This document shows positions 1 through 11,853 of a stretch of 64,000 nt of DNA, piece after piece (the first letter of the stretch is position 1; every line of letters starts with the position of its first letter). The translations under genes and the position numbers were made by a program. Where the stretch lies: positions 1,595,648 through 1,659,647 of the forward strand of contig NW_009799102.1 in the NCBI RefSeq assembly GCF_000213175.1, in the 5' to 3' direction. Under the pieces are notes generated by a model. That model made no database searches, had not been told where the DNA came from, and was given only the letters and a program-made list of their open reading frames with translations. The DNA comes from Neurospora tetrasperma FGSC 2508. Its lineage: Eukaryota > Ascomycota > Sordariomycetes > Sordariales > Sordariaceae.

Positions 1-2319
1 GAATGCTGATTCTGGGTTTGGGTCAGTCCTGTCTGGTACAGGAAACTGGTTGTCGCCGTTGTGCTGCTCGTGTTCATGCATATTGACTCACAATGAATGT
101 CTTGATGAGACCGCTATCGTAGCCTCTGACCTGCAGATTGCTATTTTGTGTGGGTTTTTTTCCTGAAGATGTATCTGGCAAGCAGATGTTTTGGCGGTGG
201 TCTTTTTTTCCTCTGTCGAAGACTAGGAGAGAAGAGTCCGGGGGAACAGGAAGGTAAGGAAAGGCGTAAGAAGTAAGTAGAGACCGTAGAGGTCTGGGTT
301 CTATCGAGGACTTATGTAGCAATAAGGAATGAATGGCTAAGGATGGCCCATGGCCATTGTCTCCCAAGGACAATAGGGCTGCGGGAGGCTGAATAAAGAG
401 AGCGAATTGTTCATACGGATGAAATGGGGAGGAGATGGGCCACACGCAATGGACACAATGAGGAGTCTACTGATATATCGGACGGCAGAGAAGGGACGCA
501 CATGCTCTTACAAAGGCAATGTTCCGTCGAACAATATGATTGAATGATTGACGGTCCGGCACATGAATAGAACAGAGACGGCAAGGATCTGGGCCGTGAG
601 TGTTTCTAGTGTTTCGCATGGGTCGCTTTTATCGAGGAAACTCTCATGGCCAATGAAGCAGTAGGCGCTCAAGGAGTTAAGTCGTCCCACTTGGGTTTTG
701 TTTTTTTTTTTTTGGTTTTTTTTTGGACCGAGCCAAATGTGAGGACCCGCGGGATGAGGGTTAGCAGACCAGTCAGATCTGCTCATCTCCAAGGTTTTCT
801 TTCCTCTTACCCTCGTCCAGTTTCCCCAGATATCTGGCGAGCTAGGAATGGTTCCACGGCCTGACGTTTGAGCCAGTCAATGGACGCAAGGCGGCTAAAA
901 AAGACGTGCAGATCAAATCCCATCCAATGCCCCTGCAGCCGCCTCTTTCAAGTGAGCATGCTTGCAAGGAATTGGCCAAGGATACGTATCTTCCCAATAC
1001 ATAGTTGCCGGGGTCGATCTGGACAATGAATTCATCTTCAAGTTGGGGTGAACTCGGCCGGTCGATTGGTTGACGGTTTTCGAGGCCCGTTTCAGATTTG
1101 CATGTAGCCTGGGACGTGGAAGTGCCCAAGCAGATGCTCCAGAATAGCAGCAGAGGTTTGGAAAACAGACGCGAAAAGTTGTAAATCGACCTGGACTTCT
1201 TCTCGCAGGTTCCTAGTCATATGACAACATTTGGAATTTGCAAAGCAACTGAACAGAGCGACTGTCCATGGATCGGCAGCGATGCATCTACTGTACTATG
1301 TACATGTACTGTACACTATTTTACGTGTGTTCGGATACTGCCGAGGCGGCGCTAACAATGAATGCTTCATGTGGGTCCTTTCACTGAGCGTTCCTGATCG
1401 TCCAAGATAGCGCTGACAAGATCTGATATCAAAAGATACCTAGATGTTGAAAGCACGAATTAACAAGAGGCTCAAATGACCCGAATATATCAGGCACGAG
1501 TTTCCAGGTTTCCGCATGACATTGATTGAGGTGGGTGTCGAGAAGGCTTCGTGAGTTGTGACTGCTCCCAATTCTACACTCACTATCTACTACCTACCTA
1601 CCTTGCTTGCCCCAATGCCCCTGGTGGCCCGTGCCTAACGACTACAACCACCCTGCGGGCATCAGACCTAGGTTCTCAGTAACTCGAACCCTGAGGGCAT
1701 GTTTTTCTTCTTCTTTTGTGATGGAACTGACTGAGCAAACGGCTCCTTTTGTTACTAGATTTGATATTGATATCCAAACAAATGCCGAGAAAAACAATCC
1801 GATGGAGTACAAGCCGAGAACAAGACTTCTCGCGGGGCTTACAGATTTCAGTACCCCGTGCTTACACTACACCGCGATCATGACCCACCGCGCCCGATCC
1901 CTAGCGCAGAGGGAGGTGCCAGAGCGCGGCAGTGTCCTTTGCAAAGCTGAAAATTCGATTGGCCACCAGGTCGCGCCCTGACCACCAGGCCTTGTCCGAC
2001 CCCAGCAGTCGAAGCGCCCAGAACCAAACTCTCTTTGAGTGGGTCCAGTACGGTGGCTCCCTCACCACTCAGCCTCGCACCTCGATCAATGCTTTCAAGT
2101 CTTCTCGGATCCCCTGACCACTCACTCAGCCAGTTTTCCAATTCCTCCTCATCGCGCGATCTTCCAGGGAGCACAACAACCGCCTGACCGGGTCTACGGA
2201 CTTCTGAAACGCTCCCTAACTTCTATTCTTCGACCTTGCCCTGCCTTTACCCGCACGCGCTACTTACCGCGTCTAATATCTTCGCTTCGTCATCCATTCA
2301 CCGCCAACCGCCAAACACC
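1..2319. other. intergenic region upstream of SERF-like gene
   Basis: I see no convincing gene here. Short open frames on both strands lack family motifs and codon regularity. The stretch holds two T-runs (about 701-713 and 716-724) and, at 1590-1606, a CTACCTACCTACCTTGC tract that recurs exactly at 39715-39731 upstream of another gene. The last several hundred bases are pyrimidine-rich and are probably the promoter and 5' leader of the SERF-like gene. Position 1 may cut into a neighbouring gene's UTR. Confidence 0.6.
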
Positions 2320-2711
2320 ATGTCCCGCGGTAACCAGCGCGAGAAGGCCCGTGAGGCTAACCTCAAGAAGCAAGCTGCTCAGGTATGACTTCCCAATGCC
2401 GAAAGATGACACTAATCAGGGGCTTTGCTAATGTCCGCCCTTCTCCCTGCAACAGAAGAAGGTCAACAACAAGAGCGGCACTGAGATGCAGCGCGATAAG
2501 GAAGCTGTCGCCGCCCTCATGAGGGCCAAGCAGGCGGCCGGTAAGTTCTATCCACTTGGTCTCCAGGCTATCTCTGCCCATTATGACACAAATTTGTCAT
2601 CTCTTCGATCAACGTCATCGCACTCTAGCCCCTTCTCTACTCCCTTGCTGACTCTCTTTCTCCCACTTAGCCGATGCGAAGAGGGCTGCTGAGGCTGCCA
2701 AGAAGAAATAA
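2320..2711 (+). CDS. SERF/4F5-like small basic protein
   Basis: Three exons (2320-2382, 2456-2540, 2671-2711) join to a 62-residue protein. It begins MSRGNQREKAREANLKKQ, the hallmark N-terminus of the 4F5/SERF (small EDRK-rich factor) family, and ends in an Ala/Lys-rich tail with AKKK. Donors are GTATGA and GTAAGT; acceptors are CAG and TAG; the frame is kept across both junctions. Family members are short, highly charged and disordered. Animal SERF/MOAG-4 proteins modify amyloid aggregation and bind nucleic acid, but the fungal role is not established. The length matches the family. The start is the first ATG of the conserved motif, in an ACC-ATG-T context. The gene converges with the cupredoxin gene downstream. 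Its size makes it easy for gene callers to miss. Confidence 0.88.
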
Positions 2712-3538
2712 ACGGCCATCTCAAACAGTCCAACTACCCACGTGGTTGGAGGAGATATGAATCTGATCAACGGGAACTCGTCTTTCTCGCTGCGCGATTA
2801 TCTTTATTTACCTCATCCCCATAGTCGACAGCGACTATAAGCAGTTGCGGGGATGCCCCCGTGTCTATCAGACCGGGATCGGTCTTTCCATCCATCTTTA
2901 TACCGTTCGGAGTGTTTTACGGCGTCACAGACCAGGGAGGAAGACTTGGGGAGTATCTTGATTTATTGGAGCAAAGCTTGGGCATTCATGGCGTGAGCGT
3001 GGGAATACCATCTTGAATTAACACAATTTCTTGGAAGCATCATCAAATCCGGAAGGCTTTTTTTCCCGTGTGGGGCCGACGCATGCTCGGTCGGCTACGG
3101 TTGTCCTTATCACTGTTTTGCATGTGCGCAAACTGGCTTGTCAAACTTCTGTCTTTTGGCTGATCTCAGTATTGCAGCTCCTTTGTTGATTCTTACGGCA
3201 TTTGATAACCAAGGTAAGGACAGCGGCGGGATAACATTTCGCAGTGAAGAAGATTATTAATGTGTGTAACGCTTCAAGCGACAGCCATTCCTGACCAAGT
3301 TATAGGTATCCAACCGTAATCCTGTCCCTTGCCCCTTCATGCGATCAACTCGCAAACAATGTCCCAGCCAGAAAGGCGTGCTTCAAGTCATTGACATGAC
3401 TAGCACGGTCAAGAAAAGCTAAAGTATACAAGTAGCATCTTTGATACTACAGAAAAAGAACATGGCATTCCCTTCTCTATCGCTGACTTTCTTTCAAACG
3501 CTCCAAGCATCAGATGCTCACATCCAAGGTGTGTGTGC
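2712..3538. other. intergenic region between convergent genes
   Basis: This is presumably the two 3' UTRs and terminators of the SERF-like gene (+) and the cupredoxin gene (-). I see no open frame with family features and no strong repeat. Confidence 0.6.
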
Positions 3539-4861
3539 TTAGGCAGCAGGAGGAGCACCCAGAGCCATGGCTCTAGGAATCGAACCTTGGATGATGTCAG
3601 CTTTTGGTCACGAAATCGAGATGCAGGCGAACTACTCACCACCTACGCCACCAAAGGCGTTCACACCCTGGGCCGCAACATTGGGGAAAGAACCGGCAGC
3701 GCAAGAAACGGCGCATACGCACGAGCCGTCCGCGGCAACCTGGCCAACACCAGTCACAATGTTTCCAGTTGCTTGGGCCGCACCACCAGCCACGGCTGTT
3801 GCAGTGGTATCACCGCCAACGGTTGCGGAAGGAGCTGCGGGAGGAGCAGCGGAAGCATTACCGCCGGTGATGCCACTGTCCGTGCCAGTGCCGTTCTGCG
3901 CAATGGCCTGGGCTTGGAATTGAGCATGGGTCTTTTGGGCAGTAGGGTTAATGGAAAAGACCATGCCCTTGCCGCAGTGGTTTGCTTGGCGGCAGTAGAA
4001 CCCTGTGAGGGGGTTAGCAAGACCATTAAATCGAGGAGTGGAAAAAGAGGAGAAAGAAAATAGAGAAAAAAAAGAAAAAAAAAGACATGGGGAAACCTTA
4101 CAAAGAGGCGTATCAACCATGACCTGCATAGCGACCTGCGGCGGAGGGTTCACGGTGTTGTTGACATTGGCCTGGAAACCCGAGTCCATGCCTCCAGGGA
4201 GCGCCACGCAGGGTTTATCAAAGGCCGACTGCGTCACGGTGTGGTTCTGGCTGAGGAAGGTGAAGATGACGGTATCGCCCACGGCCGCCTTCGTCTGCGC
4301 CGGGCTAAAGGCCAGACCTTGCGGTCCGCCGACGGTGACGGTGTGCGTGGCGGCTCCTCCTGCTGGGGCAGCGACGCCGGCGGGCTGGGTGGGAGTCGCC
4401 GGAGCGGCGGAGGGCACGTCAGACGCAGGAGCGGTGCTGGCTATCGCCGTCGCGTCGGCGCCACCGGCGGCACCGTTGACTACCGTCGCGGCTTGGGTGG
4501 CGGTCACGGTGACGGTCTTTTCCGAGTTGATAATGGTGGTAACGGATCCGCCACCTAGGTTGACCCAGAGGAGGTTGAGCTGAGCGTTGAGGCCTGCGGT
4601 GAGACCGATGAGCTTGGCAAGTTCGGCAATTTCTTGCTCTGTTGCTTTCTTGGAGTCTTTCCCGTTGTTCTTGTCCTTGTTATCCTTGTTGTCGTTGCTG
4701 CCATTGGCGTTGGCGTTGTTGTTTTGGTTGTCATTGCCCTTGTCACGAACCTCGAGAGCAATGTCTCCTCGGCGGACGCTGGGGTAAACGTTGTGAGCAA
4801 CCTTTCCGAGAGCGAACGGGGCCATGCTCAGAGCGGCCAAAACTGCTGTCGTAACCTTCAT
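3539..4861 (-). CDS. secreted cupredoxin-domain protein, possibly GPI-anchored
   Basis: Three exons in gene order (4861-4102, 4002-3640, 3585-3539) give 389 residues. Residues 1-19 form a signal peptide, followed by an Asn/Lys/Asp-rich stretch (41-72) and a Thr/Ala/Pro-rich linker. A plastocyanin-like domain spans about 172-275. The likely type-1 copper ligands are all present: His207 (QNHTV), Cys257 (PLWFYC), His262 and Met267 (GKGM). Splicing of the 99-nt intron creates the Trp of PLWFYC, which strongly supports it. The C-terminal exon gives a short tail (SIPRAMALGAPPAA) after Ala/Gly/Thr-rich sequence; a GPI signal is possible but weak. Related fungal extracellular serine-rich proteins sit in the wall or plasma membrane, and their substrate is unknown. 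The last acceptor (AAG at 3586-3588) is the least certain junction; TAG at 3573-3575 is an alternative. Confidence 0.85.
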
Positions 4862-7228
4862 CTTGGGTATCTGTGCTTGTTCCTTCTTCTGGTTCCCTTC
4901 TCAGCAACTTCTTGTTCCCTCTTGGTTTGCGATTGAGAACGGGTATTATCGTATATTCGTGAAAATTCGTCTCTGTGCCCTATCGACCGGGAAAGGGATG
5001 CGCCGGAGTGCGAATATGATCGGCAGGATATATATGTCTAGATGTGATGTCGTACGTATAAACAATTGACGAGTTCCTGCTCTGTGTTGATATATCAAGA
5101 AGCGAAGGTTGCGACAGGAGGTCCGAGACGGAAAAAGACTGGGGAAAAAAAAAATGAGAGAAATGAGCACACACACAGAGAAAGAAGACAACGGATGAAG
5201 AAGAGGAAGAAGACGAACAAGGTGAGAAGGGAAAATGAGGAGATAAGGCCCTTCTTGAAGTTTTACGTTTAGCAGTTTCGGATCTCACGATTCCGGGGAT
5301 ACAGTGTGACTGATCGTAGCAAGGGAAGCCATTGCTTCCCATCTCAACCTCGGGCACATTCTAACATTCGGCATCCGGGCGTTATAGCTCGTAGATAATA
5401 GCAATGACAGGGTCCCTAGGGATGGACTACTAGCGGCCAGGAAAAGGAGGTTGTCACGAAACATTTTCCGGGGATCATTCCACGTGACGGAGGCGTTGGC
5501 ACAATAATATCTTCCCTTGACTGCTCTGCTACTATAGCAGCATTCGGCATTTTGGGCGAGAAGTTTCCGTACTTGGCTGATATGGGAATGGCTACATAGG
5601 ACTAGGCAGTTGGGAAGCCTGGGATAACGCATCGGTTGAATCTGTTTCCACTAATCCCTGGCGCTATTGTCTGAATGTCGCATTTTAGGTGCTGTGGAAG
5701 GTTGTATGGTAGTATCAAATGTATAGCTCAGCCTCGATTCATTCCGGTCCATGTTTACGGGAGGGAGGACGGATATGGGAAAGATGTAGGAGCCAGGAGG
5801 TGTGCTGTAACAGATTCGTCTCAGAGCGTGTTTTGGCTTTTGGGGTGCTGCTCTAGGCGAGCGCTTTGACGCAGGCTGGTAGGGGGGTACTTTATCAGTT
5901 TCGAATGACCACACATCTTGACGACAATTTGTGAAGAGGTAGGATGTACATAAGGACCGAGAAACTCCCAGGAATGTCACTCTTCCATCCCGCAAGAAGA
6001 ATGACAACATCAGACCCAAGGGAAAAGATTTTGGGGAGTGAGTCCGAAAAGCCAAGTCTCGCCTTATCTAGTAGGAAGTGATCCGCAAAGGTTGAGGTGG
6101 TATCTGTAACGAGCAACCGATTGCCCCGTGGAACCCTATGCGCTTGTCACCCCCGTTTTAAACCCAAAAATGACTACTGTAGAGAGACCCCTGTCAGTTC
6201 TATATAGTAACTGGTTGTCCCGATGGTATTCATTTGCTTGCCCTTGGAGCTTATTATTGGATTCTGACCTTCTTGATTAGTACCTTGGTGATCCTGTCTT
6301 GACAATACCAAGTCAAACAGATTCATGTTTAATATACATCACCTCCACAAACCATCAATGACCGAGCTGGGAGCAACATGCCGTCCAGGTATGGCATCCA
6401 TTTTGCGGTAGAGGCATGATCAAGATCAAAGGCCCACTTGACGCCGTAAAGCAGCTTGCGGATGTTTCTTGGGCCGGTCGGGGGTTAACTTGGCTAGACG
6501 GGCTGACAGGGTAGTGGGTGTGCGACCCCGGCTCATATCACACTCGGTGATGTTCCATGCGTCTTGTGGTGAAAAAAAAGTGGACTTGGGAAATCTATGA
6601 TGTGAGCGTTATATCAGTTGCGTTGCAAGGGGAATAGAACATCGGTTGCTTATGACATGTAGATACGATGTCTTGTTCTCTGTATCGATCCTCGATCTTC
6701 TTCTAACACTCCCTGATCTGATCAAGCAGCAAACAAAAAAAACAAACGAGAACGCGCGAGACGAGTGTTTCTCTTTGCCTTCGACATTATAGCACGAAAG
6801 AGAGCCATCGGTATCGTTAAAGCCTGGCAAGCCCGGCTTGGGCATGGAGCTGTTCACGATGGAACACAGGCCGTCGGAAGTGCTCGACTTCGGTAGTTGA
6901 CCATGCAGCCCATAATCGGTGTTCCGTTCCCTCTCCCTCAAGGGGGCGACCGATTGTGGTCCAGACTCTTGTGGCCCCGGCACGACGGAAGGGCAGAAAG
7001 CCATGGAGAGACTCACAACGGGATCCGACAGCAGAAAATTGTCTAAGACTGTGGGTATCATTTTTGTTTTTCCCCTCCTGGAAGATTATATCCCTTGTTG
7101 CGTTTGCGTAATTCCCAGACCATACCACGTGGTTGTGGATGTCAAACTCGCGACCCCAATAAAACCGTACAACGGTGCTTAGTAGAGACAAAACGCACCG
7201 AAAGCACTCTCGGTCAGAGACGACTACC
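4862..7228. other. intergenic region between cupredoxin and SMN genes
   Basis: No gene is recognised in this 2.4 kb. The part next to 4862 should be the cupredoxin promoter and 5' leader, and the part next to 7228 the SMN 3' UTR. Purine-rich sequence occupies about 5130-5250. Open frames of up to 150 codons on either strand show no domain motifs. Confidence 0.6.
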
Positions 7229-8041
7229 TTACTGCTGTGCCTGCTCGTGCAGAGCTTTTTGTTTCCCTTCGTAGAGACCGGTGTAGTAGCCTTGAATGAA
7301 ACACATCATGTCAGCAATTCGGGTTTATCTTCAAAGGGAAAAGGAGTGAAACAAAAAAAAAAAATTAAAAAAAAAAAAAAAAAAATTTGCTATGTCCAAA
7401 TCTAGACACAACGTACCTGCGTAGTACCATGACATCAAGAGCTTCTTGAGCTCTTCATCCTGCACCGAACCCAACATCAGTTGGGGTCCGGGACCAGGCA
7501 AGCTCGCTGCGGTAGGTTCAGCAGCAGCAGATTGTTGGGTTTCCAGTCCGTTTTGAATTGTGTTGACGGGTGTAGTCTGTTTCTTGGTTAGACTTTGATC
7601 TTTAATAACCTGAAAGATGACGAAATGCGAATTGAAGAGAGGGGAGAAATAAATTTGAAAAATTCATTTCAGCTTCACTCACCTTCACTTCAACAGCGGG
7701 TGCCGCGCCGTCCTCCCCCTCCAGATGGAGATTTGCAGCACCGCTAGGCTTGGCACTCTGATCTCTGCAAAAAAAATCATGTTTTGTTTAATTTCGATTT
7801 CAGCACTGGTTTGGAGCTTAGGTTGGGACAAGGAGGGATCACAAACTCGAGTTCACCAGCGACACCCTCGGGAAGTGCTGCTCCTTCGGCGTGTATGCTG
7901 TGATATTTCTGTTGTGACCCGTGGTTAGCTAGGTGATGCTCGTGCACATTGACAGCTCTGACATACCTTGTACTCTGCCAATGCCTCGTTCCATGAGTTC
8001 ACTAGGCCAGAGTCGTCCCAGATCTCATCATGGGATGCCAT
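7229..8041 (-). CDS. smn1: survival motor neuron (SMN) homologue
   Basis: Five exons in gene order (8041-7967, 7908-7857, 7762-7683, 7609-7417, 7290-7229) give 153 residues. The N-terminus, with WDDSGLVNSWNEALAEYKKYHS, matches the Gemin2-binding segment of fungal SMN. The C-terminus carries the YG-box oligomerisation helix, with LLMSWYYAGYYTGLYEG; this motif forms only when exons 4 and 5 are joined. There is no Tudor domain between them, as in S. pombe Smn1. SMN with Gemin2 assembles Sm rings on spliceosomal snRNAs in the cytoplasm. The exon 2-3 junction is the weak point: I chose donor GTGAAC and the second AG of GCAGAG to hold frame. Intron 4 contains a near-pure A-tract (7353-7385, plus strand). 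The gene is divergent from the FGGY kinase. Confidence 0.88.
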
Positions 8042-9249
8042 CGCTGCGAGATTTCGTCGTTTCCGTACCTGGGGTGCGCGGTTGCAAACAAGCGTGAAAT
8101 GCCGTGCCGTTGCTGCCTGCTGCGAGTTTGGAGGATTGGGGACAAAATTCAATTGTTAGTGCACCCCGCGCCCGGATTGCAATTGACTACCTACCTATCC
8201 GTCGCCTACGTACCACACAGCTCCAACCGTCTGCACCTCACGGCACTCACTGTCCCATAAAGAACATTTCGCGCCAGCTTCAACAATGTCAACACACCAG
8301 AGAATTTGGGATCATTGTCGGCTTCAAAGTCCGAACCGGACGGTCAATGGCTCTTGACCGGGAGAAGGTGACAATTTCAGCCCGGATAGCGGGACCGCGG
8401 AAAACCTCAGCCGCAAAGACACAGTCGGACACGGACGGCACCGAAGGTGGACCACCACGTTTGCTTTCGGCGTCCCTTTCCCCGAGGCAACCTCAGCCTT
8501 TGATAACACTGGTTGTTACCTGTTTTTTCCAGGCATCATATGTGATCGTCAGGAGCTCAAGCAGTCGTGTGTTCGATCTTGACTCGTTTGCACACCGAAA
8601 TATGCCAGATGAAGATCACGGAAAGTCCTGATGGAAACCCCAACCATAAACCGCTCAGACGAGGTTCTGGGAGGTGCATCTCGGGACAAGCGCCAAGGAG
8701 GGGAAGCCAACGCCTCTGGCCACGCCTGGAACGCTGAATGCATGGTCTCGGAAATACGGAGATCAGCGTGTTGATCCAGCAATTCTTTCAAGCCCTCGAT
8801 ATCTCTGCAAGTCCGATGACTTGCTTCATTGGTTGATAAGTCGTATCCATTGCTGGCCGGGCGGGTTTACCGGGTACCTGGCTGAGATGGCGGGATGGCA
8901 CTGGGACAAGGAAGTTCGGAGAAGAATTAGTGTATACACTACAGCGTCCGGTGGGATGAAAAGTACCGCTGGAGCCCTATCGGTAGAGCTAGGGAGTGTG
9001 GGGTACATGCTAACTAAACATACAGCCTAATCGCTTCCTTCACGTCATGCGGTCCTCCCCGCGATCCAACAGGTACAAAGAGCTAGAGCTCCTCCTTGAA
9101 CTTCCCATCTCGACATCTTTCCTTTTGAATTTGCTGTTTCTCTCACTTCATTTCTCATAATCCAGACATTAGAGCCTTACAACAAGTCGCCCGGACGGTC
9201 TATCAGCTCGGCTCTCCCTCATCGCTCAGCCTCACCAATTAGAGAAGCC
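8042..9249. other. divergent intergenic region, SMN / FGGY kinase
   Basis: This should be a shared regulatory region for the leftward SMN gene and the rightward FGGY kinase. At 8189-8200 lies a CTACCTACCTAT tract about 150 bases from the SMN start. A 175-codon open frame (8104-8631, +) has no recognisable features and overlaps the likely promoter, so I do not call it. Confidence 0.6.
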
Positions 9250-11288
9250 ATGTCGTAAGTGGAAACAAACAACCACTTACTGGCATGTAACGTCACCAAC
9301 TGACTCCGGAACAGGTCTTCACAGGTTCGGGAAATTCTTGCCGTTCTTTTACAATCCGAGAACAAAAAACTTACCGCAGAGTGGCACAGGATCACTACAT
9401 TGGCATCGACGTCGGAACAGGCTCAGCCCGAGCCTGTATCATTGACTCGACGGGCGACATCAAGGCACTCGCGGCCCAAAACATCAAGCTATGGACGCCA
9501 TCCTCGGGCCTTGAAGGCTCGCAATACGTATGTAGACCAAAACGAGGGACAGCAGCATCTCCCCAGTTTGGACACTAACATCTCACTTAGGAACAATCAA
9601 CGACAGACATCTGGAATGCCATTTGCAACTGCGTGAAGCAGGTCCTGGCCGAATCCAAAGTGGACCCGAACTCTGTGAAAGGAATCGGATTTGATGCCAC
9701 ATGCTCACTGGCCGTTTTCACTCACGACACAAACGAACCTGTTCCGGTGACCGGTCCGGATTTCAAGAACGATGGCAATGACAGGAACGTCATCTTGTGG
9801 CTCGACCATCGCCCTCTGGCGGAAGCGGAGAAGATCAACAACACCAACCACAACCTACTCCGTTATGTCGGCGGCAAGATGAGCGTGGAAATGGAGATTC
9901 CCAAAGTTCTCTGGCTCAAGAACAACATGCCGCCCGAGCTGTTTGCCCGCTGCAAGTTCTTCGACTTGACGGATGCCTTGACCTACATGGCAACTGGAAA
10001 GGAGATCCGAAGCTTCTGCAGCACTGTGTGTAAGCAGGGGTTCGTGCCTGTGGGCGTCGATGGTAGCGTAAAGGGATGGCAAGAAGACTTTTATGAGACC
10101 ATTGGTCTGAGCGACCTCGTGACGGACAATTTCATCAGGATGGGCGGAGTTGACGGGGTAGTGAGTGCCTGATCCGAGTGCTGACTGTTTACGAAATGGC
10201 TAATCATCAAATAGAACGGCTCTTGGATGAGCGCGGGGGAGCTTGTTGGCGGTTTGTCTGAAGAGGCAGGCCAACAGCTCGGCCTACCTGCTGGTATTGC
10301 CATCGGCAGCGGTGTTATCGACGCATACGCTGGGTGGATTGGGACAGTTGGAGCCAAGGTCAAGCTATCCCCGGATCACCGCGACGACAGCGTTGCACCA
10401 AACGACGTATCGCAGGCCTTTACCCGTCTAGCTGCCGTTGCTGGCACATCAACCTGCCATCTCGCCATGTCCAAGGGTCCGGTTTTCGTACCCGGAGTTT
10501 GGGGTCCGTACAGGGATGTTTTGATCCCGGGCTATTGGATGGCTGAGGGAGGTCAGTCGGCCACAGGCGAGCTCATGAAGCACATGCTGGAGACGCATGT
10601 GGCATATGACGAAACCGTCAAAGAGGCTGAAGCTGCCGGGAAGAACATTTACGATTACCTCAACGAACATCTCAAGGAAATGGCCAAAAAGACCAACGCG
10701 CCGTCCATATCATACCTGGTCCGCCACTTTTTTTTCTATGGCGACCTTTGGGGCAACCGCTCGCCCATTGCCGACCCCAACATGCGTGGAGCCATCATTG
10801 GCATGAGCAATGACAAGAGCAAGGACGGCATGGCCTTGTTGTACTATTCCACCATGGAATTCATCGCCCTCCAAACGCGACAGATTGTCGAGGCCATGAA
10901 TACTGCCGGACACACCATCAAGAGCATCTTCATGTCAGGCAGCCAATGCCAAAACGAGATTCTGATGGACCTGATTGCCACGGCATGCGACATGCCTGTC
11001 TTGATCCCTCGTTACGTCAACGCGGCAGTGGTGCACGGGGCGGCCATGCTGGGAGCGAAAGCGGCCAGTGCCAAGCCGGATGGCACGACTGAGCCTCTGT
11101 GGGACATTATGGACCGCATGAGCAAGCCCGGCAAGACGGTCTGGTCTCGTGGTGATCCCGCCGAGAAGAAGCTTCTGGATGCCAAGTACGAGATCTTCCT
11201 TGACCAGGCTAGGACTCAGCAGGAGTATAGAAAGAAGATCGATGCGGCCCTCAAGGGGTCATCGCTCGAGGGTCAAGAGGCCAACTAA
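9250..11288 (+). CDS. FGGY-family carbohydrate kinase (D-ribulokinase type)
   Basis: Four exons (9250-9254, 9380-9527, 9591-10160, 10215-11288) give 598 residues. The N-terminal ATPase-fold motif YIGIDVGTGSARA lies at residues 8-20. It is followed by GFDATCS, the WLDHR substrate-loop segment and the PKVLWLK helix typical of the family. The C-terminal half has GSGVIDAYAGWIGT and the adenine-site segment MSGSQCQNEILMDLIA with GAAMLGA. The length and motifs fit the eukaryotic FGGY / yeast YDR109C branch, whose human member phosphorylates D-ribulose. The substrate here is inferred. The first coding exon is only 5 nt: reading ATG-TC into A-GTG-GCA is the only in-frame ATG route I can find, because the main frame otherwise opens on GTG at 9381. 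NIC96 follows 565 bp downstream on the same strand. Confidence 0.9.
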
Positions 11289-11853
11289 AAAAGTATAGAG
11301 TCATTTGAGAGGTTGCCAGGAAACATAGAACTGGAATTGGCGTGGAGTTCTTGATAGTATGGACCTAATGGGCAGTAAATCAGTAGATGCCATTAAGTAA
11401 TTCGGTGTTGATGATGTGAATGATGATGTCTGTGTTTTTGTCATGAACGGTGAAAGTGTGAATGATATCACGAGAGCGTACTGTAGAGATTATTGGTGTT
11501 GTAGGTAGGTACCTGGAAGACTGTGTGCTGTCGAAGCTGGGATGGAAGCAAATGCGTAGACCAGGGGAGTATTCGGTACTTTCAGACTGCCGGGTCGCTC
11601 CGTGCAGCCAGAAGTAGATGTACTTGCTTCTTGGCGCCCCACATCAAAGGCTGGGGAGCTGCCGCCTTCGCGGTGCCAATTCAAGAAAAACAAATCGACA
11701 AGGCGACGCAAAACAACAAAAACACCACAAAGACTCCAAACGGCACCGCCGCTCTGCTAGTCCAGCACAGCAAACGCGCGTCGACCAAACGCGTCCCACC
11801 GCATTTCCCACACACGTTGTCGGTTTTCTTTGGTCCAAATCGACACTGCAACC
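11289..11853. other. intergenic region, FGGY kinase to NIC96
   Basis: This is the kinase 3' UTR followed by the NIC96 promoter and leader. I see no separate gene. The final 150 bases are A/C-rich and lead into the ATG. Confidence 0.6.

Noticed and set aside
3576-3590. B-box-like GGTTCGATTCC on the minus strand
   Set aside because: No matching A box or foldable tRNA around it. The sequence is explained by the last exon of the cupredoxin gene.
8104-8631. 175-codon plus-strand frame between SMN and FGGY genes
   Set aside because: Overlaps the divergent promoter region, has no motifs, and no plausible splice partner.
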